64,000 nucleotides of DNA from Deltaproteobacteria bacterium (GTDB lineage: Bacteria > Myxococcota_A > UBA796 > SXON01). The position numbers were made by a program, and so were the translations under genes. The notes under the pieces were generated by a model, which saw nothing but the letters and a program-made list of their open reading frames with translations, searched no databases and was not told the origin of the DNA. Every line of letters starts with the position of its first letter. The stretch's first letter is position 1. The stretch covers positions 486,044 through 550,043 of the forward strand of contig CANFCK010000001.1 of assembly GCA_947445035.1 (NCBI GenBank), in the 5' to 3' direction. This document shows, piece by piece, positions 17,255 to 25,783 of the stretch.

Positions 17255-18832
17255 ATGCGGTGCCCACATCGCCCGTTGTGCCCGGGCTGCCCGTTGGCCG
17301 AAGCCAGCTACCCCGACCAACTCCAGAAAAAGCAGGAGCGTCTGGCTCGGGCATTTGCTCGCTACCCGCACCTGCCCGCCGCCCCCGAAGTGATACCGGC
17401 GCAACACACGGAGGGGTATCGCCACCGGCTCAAGCTTCCGGTCCGGGTGGACGGTCTCCGCGTTGCCGTGGGCCTCTACGACAGCGCTGGTACCAGGGTC
17501 CTCGACACCCCCGACTGTCCCGTGCTGGAGCCGGGTTTGCGCGCCGGGCTCCAAGGCGTGAGGGCGTGGCTCTCCGGACGCAGCGAGGTCCACAGCATCG
17601 ATCTACGGCGGTCGCAGGCGACGGGGGAACTCCAGCTCGTGCTGGCCGTCAAGGGTGGAACGGACGTACCGGGCGGCCGCAAGGCCCTGACGCGGCTGAC
17701 CGAATCGCTCCCACACCTCGCGTCCATCGCGGTCAGCCGGGCGGACCCCGATGGCAAACGGGTCATGGGCGCGGCGCCGAGACTGGTGTGGGGAAAAGCA
17801 ACGATTGAGGAGAAGATCGGCGATACGCGGTACCGGCTCCACCCCGGAGCGTTCTTCCAGGTCGATCCCCGGCAGGCGGAAACCCTTCACCGTCTGGTCA
17901 AGGCGGCCGTGGGGGACGCCCAGTCAGTCCTCGATCTTTACAGCGGGGTCGGCGCGTACGCGCTGATGCTCGCACCCGGCCGCCGACGCGTGTTGGCGGT
18001 CGAGGAAGTGCCCCAGGCTGCGCGCGCCGCGGCCGAGCTGGCGCCTCGAAACATGGAGGTCCGGGGCGTACGGGTGGAAGATCTGGATGTGTCAGAGCCT
18101 TTTGATTCGGTCATCCTGAACCCCGCTCGTCGGGGCTCCGATCCTCGGGTTCTCGTACGCGCGGCGAGCTTGGCGCGACACATGGTATATGTGTCCTGTG
18201 GTCCAGAAACACTGGCGCGGGACCTCGACATCCTGGCCGCACACGGGATGCGCGTGCGGACCGTCTCCGCCATCGACCTGTTTCCGCAGACGCCGGAGGT
18301 AGAGACGGTGGTGTTCTTGGAGCGGGGGCCGGAGATCCGGCAGTGGGCGGTGCCGAGCGGGCGGGCGCAGGGCCCGTGGCATGACGGGCCATCGGGTGCG
18401 GTCGGCCAGCCCGAACGCGTTGTCGCCTTGGTGCTCGGCGAGACGCCGCCGTCGGGGAGCGTTCCCGGTGGCCGCTTCCGGCGGGTGGCGATGGTCGCCT
18501 CGCACTCCCTGATCCGCATCGAGTTGCAGGGGCCGCTGGCCCCCGCGTTGGCGGTGTTCGCCCGGCAGGGGCACCCGGTGGCCGGGCAGGACCCCCGCAC
18601 GGCACGATTCTTCTCCGAGAAGGCTGGTCTTGTCCGGCCGTTTCTCCACGTGGAGCGGGCGGGTGGAGCGGTCGCGCCCCTGCATGGCGACCTTGGCGCG
18701 GCGTTGGATGCGTTGGGTGCGCCCTCCGAGACCGTTTCCAGCGGTGGAGCGGCCGCCCGCGCGGCAGCCGGAACCGTATCTGGGGGCCGGCGCTCGGGTG
18801 GCCCGCGCGGGGAGGGGCGTAGACGACGGTGA
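17255..18832 (+). CDS. RlmD/TrmA-family RNA m5U methyltransferase fused to a RluA-like C-terminal segment
   Basis: 525 residues from the ATG at 17255; an in-frame ATG at 17159 would overlap the divergent kinase gene. There is no TRAM domain. [4Fe-4S] ligands are C3-x5-C9-x2-C12 and C88. The methyltransferase core has FFQVDPRQAE, DLYSGVGAYALML, NPARRG in place of DPPRKG, and nucleophile C315 in YVSCGPETLARDL. The core ends near 360. The last ~160 residues resemble the C-terminal end of RluA pseudouridine synthases (SHSLIRIEL, FARQGHPVAGQD, RPFLHVERAGG, APLHGDLGAALDAL), but the catalytic HRLD motif of that family is absent. It probably methylates a uridine in rRNA or tRNA, with the tail aiding RNA binding. 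Confidence 0.88.
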   Translation: MRCPHRPLCPGCPLAEASYPDQLQKKQERLARAFARYPHLPAAPEVIPAQHTEGYRHRLKLPVRVDGLRVAVGLYDSAGTRVLDTPDCPVLEPGLRAGLQGVRAWLSGRSEVHSIDLRRSQATGELQLVLAVKGGTDVPGGRKALTRLTESLPHLASIAVSRADPDGKRVMGAAPRLVWGKATIEEKIGDTRYRLHPGAFFQVDPRQAETLHRLVKAAVGDAQSVLDLYSGVGAYALMLAPGRRRVLAVEEVPQAARAAAELAPRNMEVRGVRVEDLDVSEPFDSVILNPARRGSDPRVLVRAASLARHMVYVSCGPETLARDLDILAAHGMRVRTVSAIDLFPQTPEVETVVFLERGPEIRQWAVPSGRAQGPWHDGPSGAVGQPERVVALVLGETPPSGSVPGGRFRRVAMVASHSLIRIELQGPLAPALAVFARQGHPVAGQDPRTARFFSEKAGLVRPFLHVERAGGAVAPLHGDLGAALDALGAPSETVSSGGAAARAAAGTVSGGRRSGGPRGEGRRRR

Positions 18833-18917
18833 GGTGTCGCGACGTGACAGGGATAGAGCGAAGGGCCGCCAGCCCGCAGCGATAGCCCGGCGCCGCGCAG
18901 CGGCGGTCGCCCCTGGC

Positions 18918-19859
18918 TCAAGGCAAGAGGAACCGGATCCGGGGGCCGGCGGTGACCGTCAGGACCTGCCCGGCGGGGTGGAAGTCGCCGTCGACCATGA
19001 ACGTCATCGGCGTATCTGAGCTGAGCACGACGCGCTCCGGAATGGCGCTGTAGACGTCCTTCGCGTCGATCGGCATCGCCATGCGCACCCGCGGCAGGCA
19101 CCGGACCATGCCGAGCGCATCGCAAGCAAAGCCCACGACATGAAGCCGCCCGGCATGCCGGAGCGCCTCGTAGAACGGTCGAAACCCAAGCCCGATGTCG
19201 TCGACCGTCCCCATCGTCACGGTCAGATAGCTGTCGCCGGGCCAGGGCCGGCCATCCACCTCGACCCGACAGCGAGCGCGCGCAGACAACCGCTGGATCA
19301 ACTCCCCATTGTGAAGCGCCGACACACACGCCCGAATCAAGAGCCACGTGGCCGACAGCGGCGACGGATCTGGGTGGCGGTAGTGCTCCTCCAAAAAGTT
19401 GCTCAACAGCCCGTTGCCGAACAGGAAGCCATACACCGGACGCTCGCCACCCTCGATCTTGAGAATATTGCGCTCCGCCCAGGGAATGGGCTGATTGGTA
19501 TGGTAGCGCAGAAGCACGGACGAGAGGATTTCCCCTGGGCTCCCCTTGATACCGAGGCCATGGGCGATGGTGTTCATCGTGCCGCCCCGGAGAATCGCGA
19601 TCGACGGGAGCGGGGTGTCCTCGTAGGCCTCGATGAGCGCGGTGAGCACCATGTGCAGCGTGCCGTCGCCTCCGTTTACGGCGAGCACATCGATGCCTTC
19701 GTCCCGAAAGATGCGTGCCTGCGCCACCAGCTCGTCGCGCGTCTGAGGCTGGGCGAGCTGACCGCGCGCCCCCAACATGAACGACATCTGCCCGCTGAGG
19801 GATGGGTCCTTGCGGTTCTGTCGCGAACGGGGATTGGAAACGACCGCGATGCCGGGCAT
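18918..19859 (-). CDS. Diacylglycerol/lipid kinase family protein (YegS/DgkB type)
   Basis: 313 residues. The N-terminal DAGK catalytic domain has IAVVSNPRSR, the nucleotide-binding NGGDGTLHMVL and LRGGTMNTIAHGLGI (family usually GGTxND; here Asn-Thr), then a beta-sandwich C-terminal domain. Family members phosphorylate diacylglycerol, sphingosine or related lipids at the cytoplasmic membrane face. The substrate is not readable. It has its own ATG at 19859 with GTGATACG about 15 nt upstream. Confidence 0.85.
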   Translation of the reverse strand: MPGIAVVSNPRSRQNRKDPSLSGQMSFMLGARGQLAQPQTRDELVAQARIFRDEGIDVLAVNGGDGTLHMVLTALIEAYEDTPLPSIAILRGGTMNTIAHGLGIKGSPGEILSSVLLRYHTNQPIPWAERNILKIEGGERPVYGFLFGNGLLSNFLEEHYRHPDPSPLSATWLLIRACVSALHNGELIQRLSARARCRVEVDGRPWPGDSYLTVTMGTVDDIGLGFRPFYEALRHAGRLHVVGFACDALGMVRCLPRVRMAMPIDAKDVYSAIPERVVLSSDTPMTFMVDGDFHPAGQVLTVTAGPRIRFLLP

Positions 19860-19898
19860 GGGTCAGTCGTATCACGGGGACGTCACGGCCTGGTGCCA

Positions 19899-19914
19899 CG
19901 TTCCACGTGGAACG
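19899..19914. promoter_or_regulatory. parS-like site 1 (ParB binding)
   Basis: Perfect 16-bp palindrome CGTTCCACGTGGAACG in the gap between the lipid kinase and the next small genes. Its core GTTCCACGTGGAAC differs from the classic TTTCACGTGAAA core only at two symmetric positions and is identical to the site inside rsmG at 55091. ParB spreads from such sites to organise the origin region. Confidence 0.75.
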
Positions 19915-19937
19915 CCCGCGGCCGCTACATGTGGACG

Positions 19938-20060
19938 ATGGACTGGAAGCCTCTTTTCCCGCTCGCTGAGCTCCCCGCGGGGTCGATGAAGGCCCGCGGG
20001 GGGGTATTGGTTGCCCGTGGCAGCGACGGCAGGGGCCAGGGGCGGCGCGCCTTGCGCTGA
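19938..20060 (+). CDS. Small ORF of unknown function (uncertain, possible remnant)
   Basis: 40 residues starting MDWKPLFPLAELPAG. An in-frame ATG exists 9 bases upstream. The start resembles the first strands of a Rieske or NirD-like domain (W.PLFPLAELPAG...VLVARG.DG), but no cluster ligands follow. A run of seven G at 19998-20004 could mark a frameshift. Its TGA overlaps the ATG of the next ORF (TGATG). It may be a real coupled leader gene or a degenerate fragment. Confidence 0.3.
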   Translation: MDWKPLFPLAELPAGSMKARGGVLVARGSDGRGQGRRALR

Positions 20061-20374
20061 TGGTGGCGCAGTTCATCCACAGCGGGCGCGCGCTGGACGG
20101 GGTCGAGCCGGCAGGGTTCACGCCACCTGACGCAGACACGCTCCGCGAGCGCGTGCTCACCGATCAACGCGCGCGCGCCATCTTCTTCGCGCACGACGTC
20201 AAGACGCTGACCGCGGCGCTCCTGGAGACAGAGTGGCTGGGTGACCCGCTGCCGAGTTTGGCCACGGTGCGCTTCTTGCGCTCGCCCGTGCAGGAGCGCG
20301 TGGTCCGTCGCCTCGCCCACGAGGCGGTCCGGCTGGTCGATCACGGAAAACCGCCGAAGCCGGTCGCCGGCTGA
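20060..20374 (+). CDS. Hypothetical protein, 104 residues
   Basis: It begins MVAQFIHSGRALDG, is mixed alpha/beta and rich in Arg/Leu, with no signal peptide, membrane segment or recognised motif. The start overlaps the stop of the 40-residue ORF upstream. The reading frame lacks long competing frames and lies between two well-supported genes, so a short real gene is plausible. Function unknown. Confidence 0.45.
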   Translation: MVAQFIHSGRALDGVEPAGFTPPDADTLRERVLTDQRARAIFFAHDVKTLTAALLETEWLGDPLPSLATVRFLRSPVQERVVRRLAHEAVRLVDHGKPPKPVAG

Positions 20375-20386
20375 AGGCGGCGGGCC

Positions 20387-21064
20387 CTACGGCGTCGGGG
20401 TCGCCGCACCTTCCGAGCGGGTCACGGCCTCGCTGATCTCGCGCGTGAGCTCGGTGTAGAGGGTGGTGTCCGGCACCCCGCTGCAGGTGGTCCCCATCCG
20501 TTGCGCGTCGCCGAGCTTGCCTTCACGGGCGAAGAGCACCCCTTCCATGCAGTCGAAGGCCGGATTGTTGGCCGCCACACGAGCCGTCGCCAACATCGCG
20601 TGGGCCTCGTCGTGGCGCGTCTCCTCGCGCAGGACGCCCTGGGCCACGCGCTGCGCATCAACATTGCCGGGTTTGATAAGGATTGCCGCCTTGGCCTCCG
20701 CCAGTGCCGTCGGCCGGTCGCCGCTGGCCGCCGCCGCCTTGGCATGCCACAGGTGCGCCTCCACCTGATCGGCGAAAAGCCGAGTCGCCGCCTGTAGCGG
20801 AGGCAGCGCATCCGCGGGCCGCCCCTGCATCACCAGCGCGCGCCCCAGACCGGTGAGCGCCTGGCCGCACTCGGGCTCAGCGACGAGCACCAGCTTGAAG
20901 CTCGCCTCTGCCGCGGCCCAATCGGCGCTCGTGAGCGCAGTCATGCCCTTTTTGTGTTCGTCGGCCACGGCGTCGCCCACGCGCCACGACGCGACCGGGG
21001 GCGGCTTTTTCGCGTCGGCAGGGGGGGAGCCGAAGGTGAGGAGGAGTAGGAGGAGCGTAGACAC
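20387..21064 (-). CDS. Exported TPR protein
   Basis: 225 residues from a GTG. A signal peptide is clear (STLLLLLLTFGSPPADA), followed by TPR-like repeats at ~40-180 (DWAAAEASFKLVLVAEPECGQALTGLGRALVMQG; PADALPPLQAATRL; PTALAEAKAAILIKPGN). It is probably periplasmic and acts as a protein-protein adaptor. It is divergent from HMG-CoA reductase with only 21 bp between start codons and a shared GTATAC. Confidence 0.75.
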   Translation of the reverse strand: MSTLLLLLLTFGSPPADAKKPPPVASWRVGDAVADEHKKGMTALTSADWAAAEASFKLVLVAEPECGQALTGLGRALVMQGRPADALPPLQAATRLFADQVEAHLWHAKAAAASGDRPTALAEAKAAILIKPGNVDAQRVAQGVLREETRHDEAHAMLATARVAANNPAFDCMEGVLFAREGKLGDAQRMGTTCSGVPDTTLYTELTREISEAVTRSEGAATPTP

Positions 21065-21070
21065 CCACCG

Positions 21071-21078
21071 AGTATACA
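21071..21078. promoter_or_regulatory. Symmetric -10-like box shared by two divergent genes
   Basis: AGTATACA contains GTATAC at 21072-21077. On the plus strand TATACA (21073-21078) ends 7 nt before the ATG at 21086. On the minus strand TATACT (21076-21071) ends 6 nt before the GTG at 21064. No good -35 was seen and there is no Shine-Dalgarno on the plus side. Both mRNAs would start at or next to the start codon. Confidence 0.45.
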
Positions 21079-21085
21079 GAACTTC

Positions 21086-22231
21086 ATGCTCCCGACCACA
21101 CCCCCCTCACCGCCTCGTGATCCTGTTGATGACTGGGGCCCATCGGCGGTGTCGGAGCGCCGGCGTTTCTTGGGCGCGTCGCGGGAGGGCTGGGTGCACG
21201 ATCACCTGGGCGGCGCCTCGGTGCCCGTCGGTACGGCGCGGGGCAACATCGAGGGCCTCATCGGCTATGCGCAGGTGCCGGTCGGCGTCGCCTCGCCGCT
21301 GCGACTGCGTGGCGAGTTCGCGGGTGACTACGCCGTGCCCTTCGCGACCACCGAAGGCACGATGGTGGCGAGCTACCAGCGCGGCTTCCGGCTTTGCACC
21401 GACGCGGGCGGGGTCTCGGTCATGGTGCTCCGGGACGGCTACGCTCTTTTTCCGCTCCTGGCCTACGATGGTGTCGGTGGCGCGCTCGCAGCGGGGCGCT
21501 GGGTGGATGACAACCGCGACCAGCTTACGACGATTGCCGAGGCCACCACGTCGAAGGGGCGAGTGACAGAGTTGAGCTGGGAGCTGCTGGGGCGCCGGCT
21601 ACTCCTGACCGTGCGCATGACCACTGGCGATGCGCTCGGCGCGAACATGGTGAACCGCGCCGTCGCTGCTGTGGTCGCTGCGATCCCTGGTGGCCCGCGG
21701 GTTTCGCTCCACGGCTACGACCCCGAGAAGCGCGCCAGCACCCGGCATTGGCGCGGCAAGTGGGTGGTCGCCGAGGTAACGATTCCTGGCGCCCTTTTGC
21801 GCGAGCGACTTCGGACCAGCGCCGCCGCGCTCGCCGAGCTGTGGAACGACTACCACCTTGCCTACGCGCGCATGGGCACCGCAAACCACGCGCTCCAGAT
21901 CGCCAACGGTCTCGCCGGGATCTACATCGCAACGGGACAGGACGCCGCTTATGTGGCCGAGAGCTGCGCGAGTACGCTGTCGTTGGAGGCCCGCGGCGAC
22001 GACCTGTACGGCTCGCTCGATCTGCCGTCTTTGCACGTGGCGACGGTGGGGGGCGGCACGCAGAAGGGGACCGCGGCAGAGTGTCAGGCGCTCATTGGTA
22101 CCCAAAGCGCACGTGAGTTGGCATGTGTCACGGCAGGCGCGCTGCTCGCGGGGGACATCAACCTCGCGGCGAGCTTCCTTGGCGACGATTTCGCGGCGGC
22201 GCACGAGCGCTTGGGGCGGAATCGGGGTTGA
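21086..22231 (+). CDS. mvaA: Hydroxymethylglutaryl-CoA reductase
   Basis: 381 residues. It reduces HMG-CoA to mevalonate, the committed step of the mevalonate route to isoprenoids. The catalytic set is complete: E90 (VPFATTEG), K215 (DPEKRAS), D286 (ATGQDAAY) and H373 (FAAAHERLG), with family segments IGYAQVPVGVASPL, MTTGDALGANMVNRA and LHVATVGGGTQKG. The spacing and the ATGQDAA and GTVGGGT-like motifs fit the class I (NADPH) type better than class II. There is no membrane anchor. The other mevalonate genes are not in the window. Confidence 0.9.
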   Translation: MLPTTPPSPPRDPVDDWGPSAVSERRRFLGASREGWVHDHLGGASVPVGTARGNIEGLIGYAQVPVGVASPLRLRGEFAGDYAVPFATTEGTMVASYQRGFRLCTDAGGVSVMVLRDGYALFPLLAYDGVGGALAAGRWVDDNRDQLTTIAEATTSKGRVTELSWELLGRRLLLTVRMTTGDALGANMVNRAVAAVVAAIPGGPRVSLHGYDPEKRASTRHWRGKWVVAEVTIPGALLRERLRTSAAALAELWNDYHLAYARMGTANHALQIANGLAGIYIATGQDAAYVAESCASTLSLEARGDDLYGSLDLPSLHVATVGGGTQKGTAAECQALIGTQSARELACVTAGALLAGDINLAASFLGDDFAAAHERLGRNRG

Positions 22232-22249
22232 ACTGGATAGAGCGGCGCG

Positions 22250-23242
22250 ATGAGCTTCGACCCCGATGCCCCGGCTGCGGAAGGCGCCCTTTTCGGGCTG
22301 CCGTTCACCCCCGAGACCGCGCGCATCCAGGTGCAGCTCGTGCCGTGGCAGGCCACCACGAGCTACCGGCGCGGCACCCGCGACGGACCCGCAGCGATGG
22401 TGACCGCCTCCCTCCAGGTCGATCTCTACGATGTCGAGTATGGCGACTTCTGGCAAGCTGGCATCGCGCTCCTTCCCGAAGACGAACGGATTCGCGCTTG
22501 GGACGCCGAGGCGGAGCCAGACGCGCTGCGGGTGATTGACAGTCTCGGTACCGACTCCGACGCGGCGGCGCGCGTGAACGTCATCTCCGAGCGGCTGAAC
22601 GAGGTGGTCTACGCTGCCGCAGTGGCGACGCTCGATGCTGGGAAGATTCCGTCCCTCGTCGGCGGCGACCACTCGAGCCCCTTCGGGCTCATCCGCGCCG
22701 TCGCCGAACGTTTCCCGGGGGTCGGCGTGCTCCACATCGACGCCCATGCCGATCTTCGCGACGCCTACGAAGGATTCACCTGGTCGCACGCCAGTATCAT
22801 GCTCAACACATTGCGATACATTCCAGACGTGTCAGGCGTCGTCCAGGTCGGCATCCGAGACGTCGGCAGCGCCGAGGTGGCGCTCATCCGGTCGGAGTCA
22901 CGCCTGCGTACGTTTTTTGACGCGGACCTCGCGGCCCGCCTCGCGGACGGAGAGCCCTGGAACGGGCTGGTGGACGAGATCATCGCCGCCTTGCCGCCTC
23001 GGGTCTACGTCTCGTTCGACGTCGATGGGATGGAGCCGGCGTTGTGCCCCACGACCGGGACTCCGGTGCCCGGTGGTCTGGACTGGCGTCAGGTGCAGCG
23101 GCTACTGGCTCGGCTGGCCGATGCGCGGGAAATCGTCGGCTTCGACGTCAACGAGATCGGCCCAGGCGAGTGGGATGGCAACGTTGCGGCGCGGCTGTTC
23201 TACAAGCTTTGCGGCGCGACGTTGCGGAGTCAGCGGGCATAG
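22250..23242 (+). CDS. Arginase/agmatinase-family ureohydrolase
   Basis: 330 residues. The binuclear manganese site is complete: GGDHS, HIDAHADLR and SFDVDGMEP. The family cleaves arginine, agmatine, guanidinobutyrate, proclavaminate or formiminoglutamate to urea or formamide. WSHASIM stands where many agmatinases have SHGT. A ~35-residue acidic segment lies before the first metal motif. It follows mvaA by 18 bp on the same strand. Agmatinase is the likeliest activity, but substrate choice cannot be made from motifs. Confidence 0.85.
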   Translation: MSFDPDAPAAEGALFGLPFTPETARIQVQLVPWQATTSYRRGTRDGPAAMVTASLQVDLYDVEYGDFWQAGIALLPEDERIRAWDAEAEPDALRVIDSLGTDSDAAARVNVISERLNEVVYAAAVATLDAGKIPSLVGGDHSSPFGLIRAVAERFPGVGVLHIDAHADLRDAYEGFTWSHASIMLNTLRYIPDVSGVVQVGIRDVGSAEVALIRSESRLRTFFDADLAARLADGEPWNGLVDEIIAALPPRVYVSFDVDGMEPALCPTTGTPVPGGLDWRQVQRLLARLADAREIVGFDVNEIGPGEWDGNVAARLFYKLCGATLRSQRA

Positions 23243-23244
23243 GG

Positions 23245-24264
23245 TCAGGCGCACACCGCCCAGAAGTACCCCTCGCTCCCCCCCGGCTCGGGCCACAACG
23301 TCGTCCCCTCCCCAGCAACCTCTTCGTTTTCACGACGGGTCAGCGCGCACGTAGCGTAGACCACGCGCCCCCCCATCCGCCGCGCCTGGACCAGCAGCTC
23401 GCGCTGCGTCGCGACCGGGTAGCTGAGCTTCCAACGATTTTCGGGATGGCGGCGGAGCACGCCCGTCCCACTGCAAGGGGCATCCACCAGCACCACATCG
23501 TAGGTGCCCGAGGGCTCGGCGATCCGGATCGAGAGTCGCGTCCGCCGGGCCCGCTCGTCCAACTCGCGCAGCGCGCTGGGGCGCACATCCCAGGCCGTCA
23601 CCCGCGCACCGAGCGCCGCCAGGGTCAGCGACTTGCCGCCCGCGCCGGCACAAAGATCCAGAACCGTACACCCTTGCGCTACGAACGCCGCCTCTGCGAT
23701 CCGCTGGCTGCCGAGGTCCTGGAGCTCCAGCGCCCCATCGCGGAACGAAGGAAAGGTCTGCACGTTTGCTCTGGCATCGAGTCGAATCGCCGCCCCTGCC
23801 CGGGTGTGCGCCACGGGAACGTTCGCCCTCGCCCGCAGCTCCCGCAGCCACACCGGAGCCCGTCCCGCCAGCGTTTTCGCCAACTCAAGCGCGCGCTCGG
23901 GACCCAGGCGCTCCCACCACTCGTCGGCGAGCTCGCCGGGCACCGACAGCGCCATTGCGTAGGCATCCACAGGATCATCGAGGTCGGGAACGCCGTCTTC
24001 GGCCAGCAGGAGCCACGCCCGAATGGGGTCGGGGTCCATCCGGGCCAGCGCACACTGGTGGCGCACCAGTCCCAGGAGCATGTCCCCGGCGACCGGACGC
24101 TCCTTGCTGCCGAGCGTTCGTTCTTCCCGCATCGCCCGCGACACAATCGGCCCGGCCATCCGAGGCGTCGCCAACATCGCCGACCACACCCGCTCCACGA
24201 CCCGCAAAACGCGCGGGCTCGGAACCGGCGGCGCCGGCAACGCGCAGGACCAGAGGCGGGGCAT
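23245..24264 (-). CDS. RsmB/NOL1-type RNA m5C methyltransferase
   Basis: 339 residues. The core has SAM motif I (VLDLCAGAGGKSLTLA) and both cysteines of m5C enzymes: VDAPCSGTGVLRRHPENRW and the nucleophile in YATCALTRRENEE. The N-terminal ~90 residues are helical with the SKERPVAGDMLLGLVRH pattern of the NusB-like/Fmu region. It probably methylates a cytosine of 16S rRNA (position 967 in E. coli RsmB), although the exact target is uncertain. It is convergent with the arginase-family gene (2 bp gap). Confidence 0.88.
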   Translation of the reverse strand: MPRLWSCALPAPPVPSPRVLRVVERVWSAMLATPRMAGPIVSRAMREERTLGSKERPVAGDMLLGLVRHQCALARMDPDPIRAWLLLAEDGVPDLDDPVDAYAMALSVPGELADEWWERLGPERALELAKTLAGRAPVWLRELRARANVPVAHTRAGAAIRLDARANVQTFPSFRDGALELQDLGSQRIAEAAFVAQGCTVLDLCAGAGGKSLTLAALGARVTAWDVRPSALRELDERARRTRLSIRIAEPSGTYDVVLVDAPCSGTGVLRRHPENRWKLSYPVATQRELLVQARRMGGRVVYATCALTRRENEEVAGEGTTLWPEPGGSEGYFWAVCA

Positions 24265-24304
24265 GGTGCGGGCTTACCACGGCGTGCACGTTAGCTGCCG
24301 GCCC

Positions 24305-25156
24305 ATGAACGACGCGCTGATCGTCTCCGCGCTCTCCCTCGTGCCCAAACACGCCGCTTCCTTCGGCATGGGCGCGCTGGCGCGGCTGCGGCTGCCGGGG
24401 CCTCTCTTGCGGGCGGCACTGCGCTTCTACATCTGGAAGTACGGGGTGAACCTGGAGGAAGCCGAGCACCCACTCGGGTCCTACACCTCCCTGGTCGACT
24501 TCTTCACCCGTGCGCTCAAGCCGGGATTGCGGACCGTTGACACCCTCGCCGACTCGATCGTCAGTCCGGCCGACGGCAAGGTCTACGCCTGTGGGATCGT
24601 GCGCGACGATCGGATCCCGCAGAGCGACACCCAGCATTTCTCGGCGAAGGAGCTCCTCGGCGGCGAAGAGGGCTACGAGGGCGGGGCCTACGCGGTGATC
24701 TACCTCTCCCCGCGGGACTACCACCGTGTCCACACCCCGGCCGCGGGGTCGGTCACGCGCTTTCAGTACCTTCCCGGTGCACTATGGCCGGTTTTCCCGG
24801 CGGCGACGCGACAGATTCCGTATTTGTTCTCTCGAAACGAACGGCTGTGTGCGCGAATCGCCACGGGGGCCGGGGAGCTGGCGTTGGTCATGGTCGGCGC
24901 GTTCGGGGTCGGGCGCATCCGCGTGGTGTTCGACCCGATCGTCAGCAACACCAGCGGTGAAGCCGTTCCCAGCCGTGTCGTCACGCCCCCGCACGCACTC
25001 CAGCGAGGCGACGAGTTCGGCCGGTTCGAGATGGGCTCGACCGTGGTGCTGCTCTTTCCCCCTGGCGCGGTGGAGTGGACCGTCAACGCCGGATATCCAG
25101 TCCGTGTCGGCGAGCGCATCGCCCGCGTCCTTCCGGCAGGCCCGCCCAAGGTTTGA
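24305..25156 (+). CDS. psd: Phosphatidylserine decarboxylase proenzyme
   Basis: 283 residues from the ATG at 24305. It makes phosphatidylethanolamine from phosphatidylserine. The self-cleavage motif is MGST (family LGST); Ser245 becomes the pyruvoyl group of the alpha chain. Other family marks: FFTRALKPGLR, SPADGKV, the catalytic SPRDYHRVHTP and GAFGVGRI. The N-terminal hydrophobic stretch suggests membrane association. It starts a run of lipid-related genes, with a fatty-acid hydroxylase next. Confidence 0.93.
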   Translation: MNDALIVSALSLVPKHAASFGMGALARLRLPGPLLRAALRFYIWKYGVNLEEAEHPLGSYTSLVDFFTRALKPGLRTVDTLADSIVSPADGKVYACGIVRDDRIPQSDTQHFSAKELLGGEEGYEGGAYAVIYLSPRDYHRVHTPAAGSVTRFQYLPGALWPVFPAATRQIPYLFSRNERLCARIATGAGELALVMVGAFGVGRIRVVFDPIVSNTSGEAVPSRVVTPPHALQRGDEFGRFEMGSTVVLLFPPGAVEWTVNAGYPVRVGERIARVLPAGPPKV

Positions 25157-25186
25157 CAGGGCAACGATCTCGGATAGGCGCGGATC

Positions 25187-25783
25187 ATGTTCTTCCCCGC
25201 CACGCCCGAATCCCCGCCGATGTTCGAGAACAAGTTTCTTGACGGGTTTTCCCGGGTACCCTGGTACGTGGTCCCGTTGGTCTGGGTTCCGGCCGCGACG
25301 GCCTCGTTCGCGTGGGGCACCGCTGGACTGAACCTGCCGCTGGCGCCGTCGATCGGCGCCGCCCTCGCCGGTCTCTTCGTCTGGTCTCTGGCTGAATACT
25401 GGCTGCACCGGACGCTGTTCCACTGGACGCCGAAGTTCTCGTGGGGTGCTCGCATGCACTTCTTGCTCCACGGCGTCCACCACGACTACATCGACGACAA
25501 GTACCGGCTGGTGATGCCGCCGGCCGCTGCCGCCGCGCTGGCCGCCGGATTCTACGGGCTGTGGTCCCTGGTGCTCGGCCCGTGGACCTTCGCGTTCATG
25601 GCCGGGAAGATCCTCGGCTACATCAGCTACGACATGACACATTACTACGTGCATCACGGAAAGGTACAGGGAAGGTGGTTCAAGCGCCTGCGGGCTCACC
25701 ATATGAACCACCACCACAACAAGGACGGGCGTAAGTTCGGGGTCTCCATGACGCTCTGGGACCACGTTTTCCGCACCAACTGA
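25187..25783 (+). CDS. Fatty acid 2-hydroxylase-like membrane di-iron enzyme
   Basis: 198 residues of the sterol desaturase/fatty acid hydroxylase superfamily. Histidine boxes: EYWLHRTLFHW, HFLLHGVHHDY, THYYVHHG and HHMNHHH, with hydrophobic segments before and between them. HGVHHDYIDDKYRLVMPP is close to the FA2H/Scs7 pattern, so alpha-hydroxylation of fatty or sphingolipid acyl chains is the best guess. The next gene starts within its stop codon (TGATG). Confidence 0.88.
   Translation: MFFPATPESPPMFENKFLDGFSRVPWYVVPLVWVPAATASFAWGTAGLNLPLAPSIGAALAGLFVWSLAEYWLHRTLFHWTPKFSWGARMHFLLHGVHHDYIDDKYRLVMPPAAAAALAAGFYGLWSLVLGPWTFAFMAGKILGYISYDMTHYYVHHGKVQGRWFKRLRAHHMNHHHNKDGRKFGVSMTLWDHVFRTN

Noticed and set aside
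18644-18655. CTCCACGTGGAG as a fourth parS
   Set aside because: It differs from the GTTCCACGTGGAAC core at both symmetric T/A positions and lies in coding sequence for FLHVERAG; probably chance, though ParB ChIP would settle it.
19860-20100. Replication origin (oriC) near parS site 1
   Set aside because: No clustered DnaA boxes (TTATCCACA) or AT-rich unwinding region were seen here or elsewhere in the window; the origin is probably outside it.
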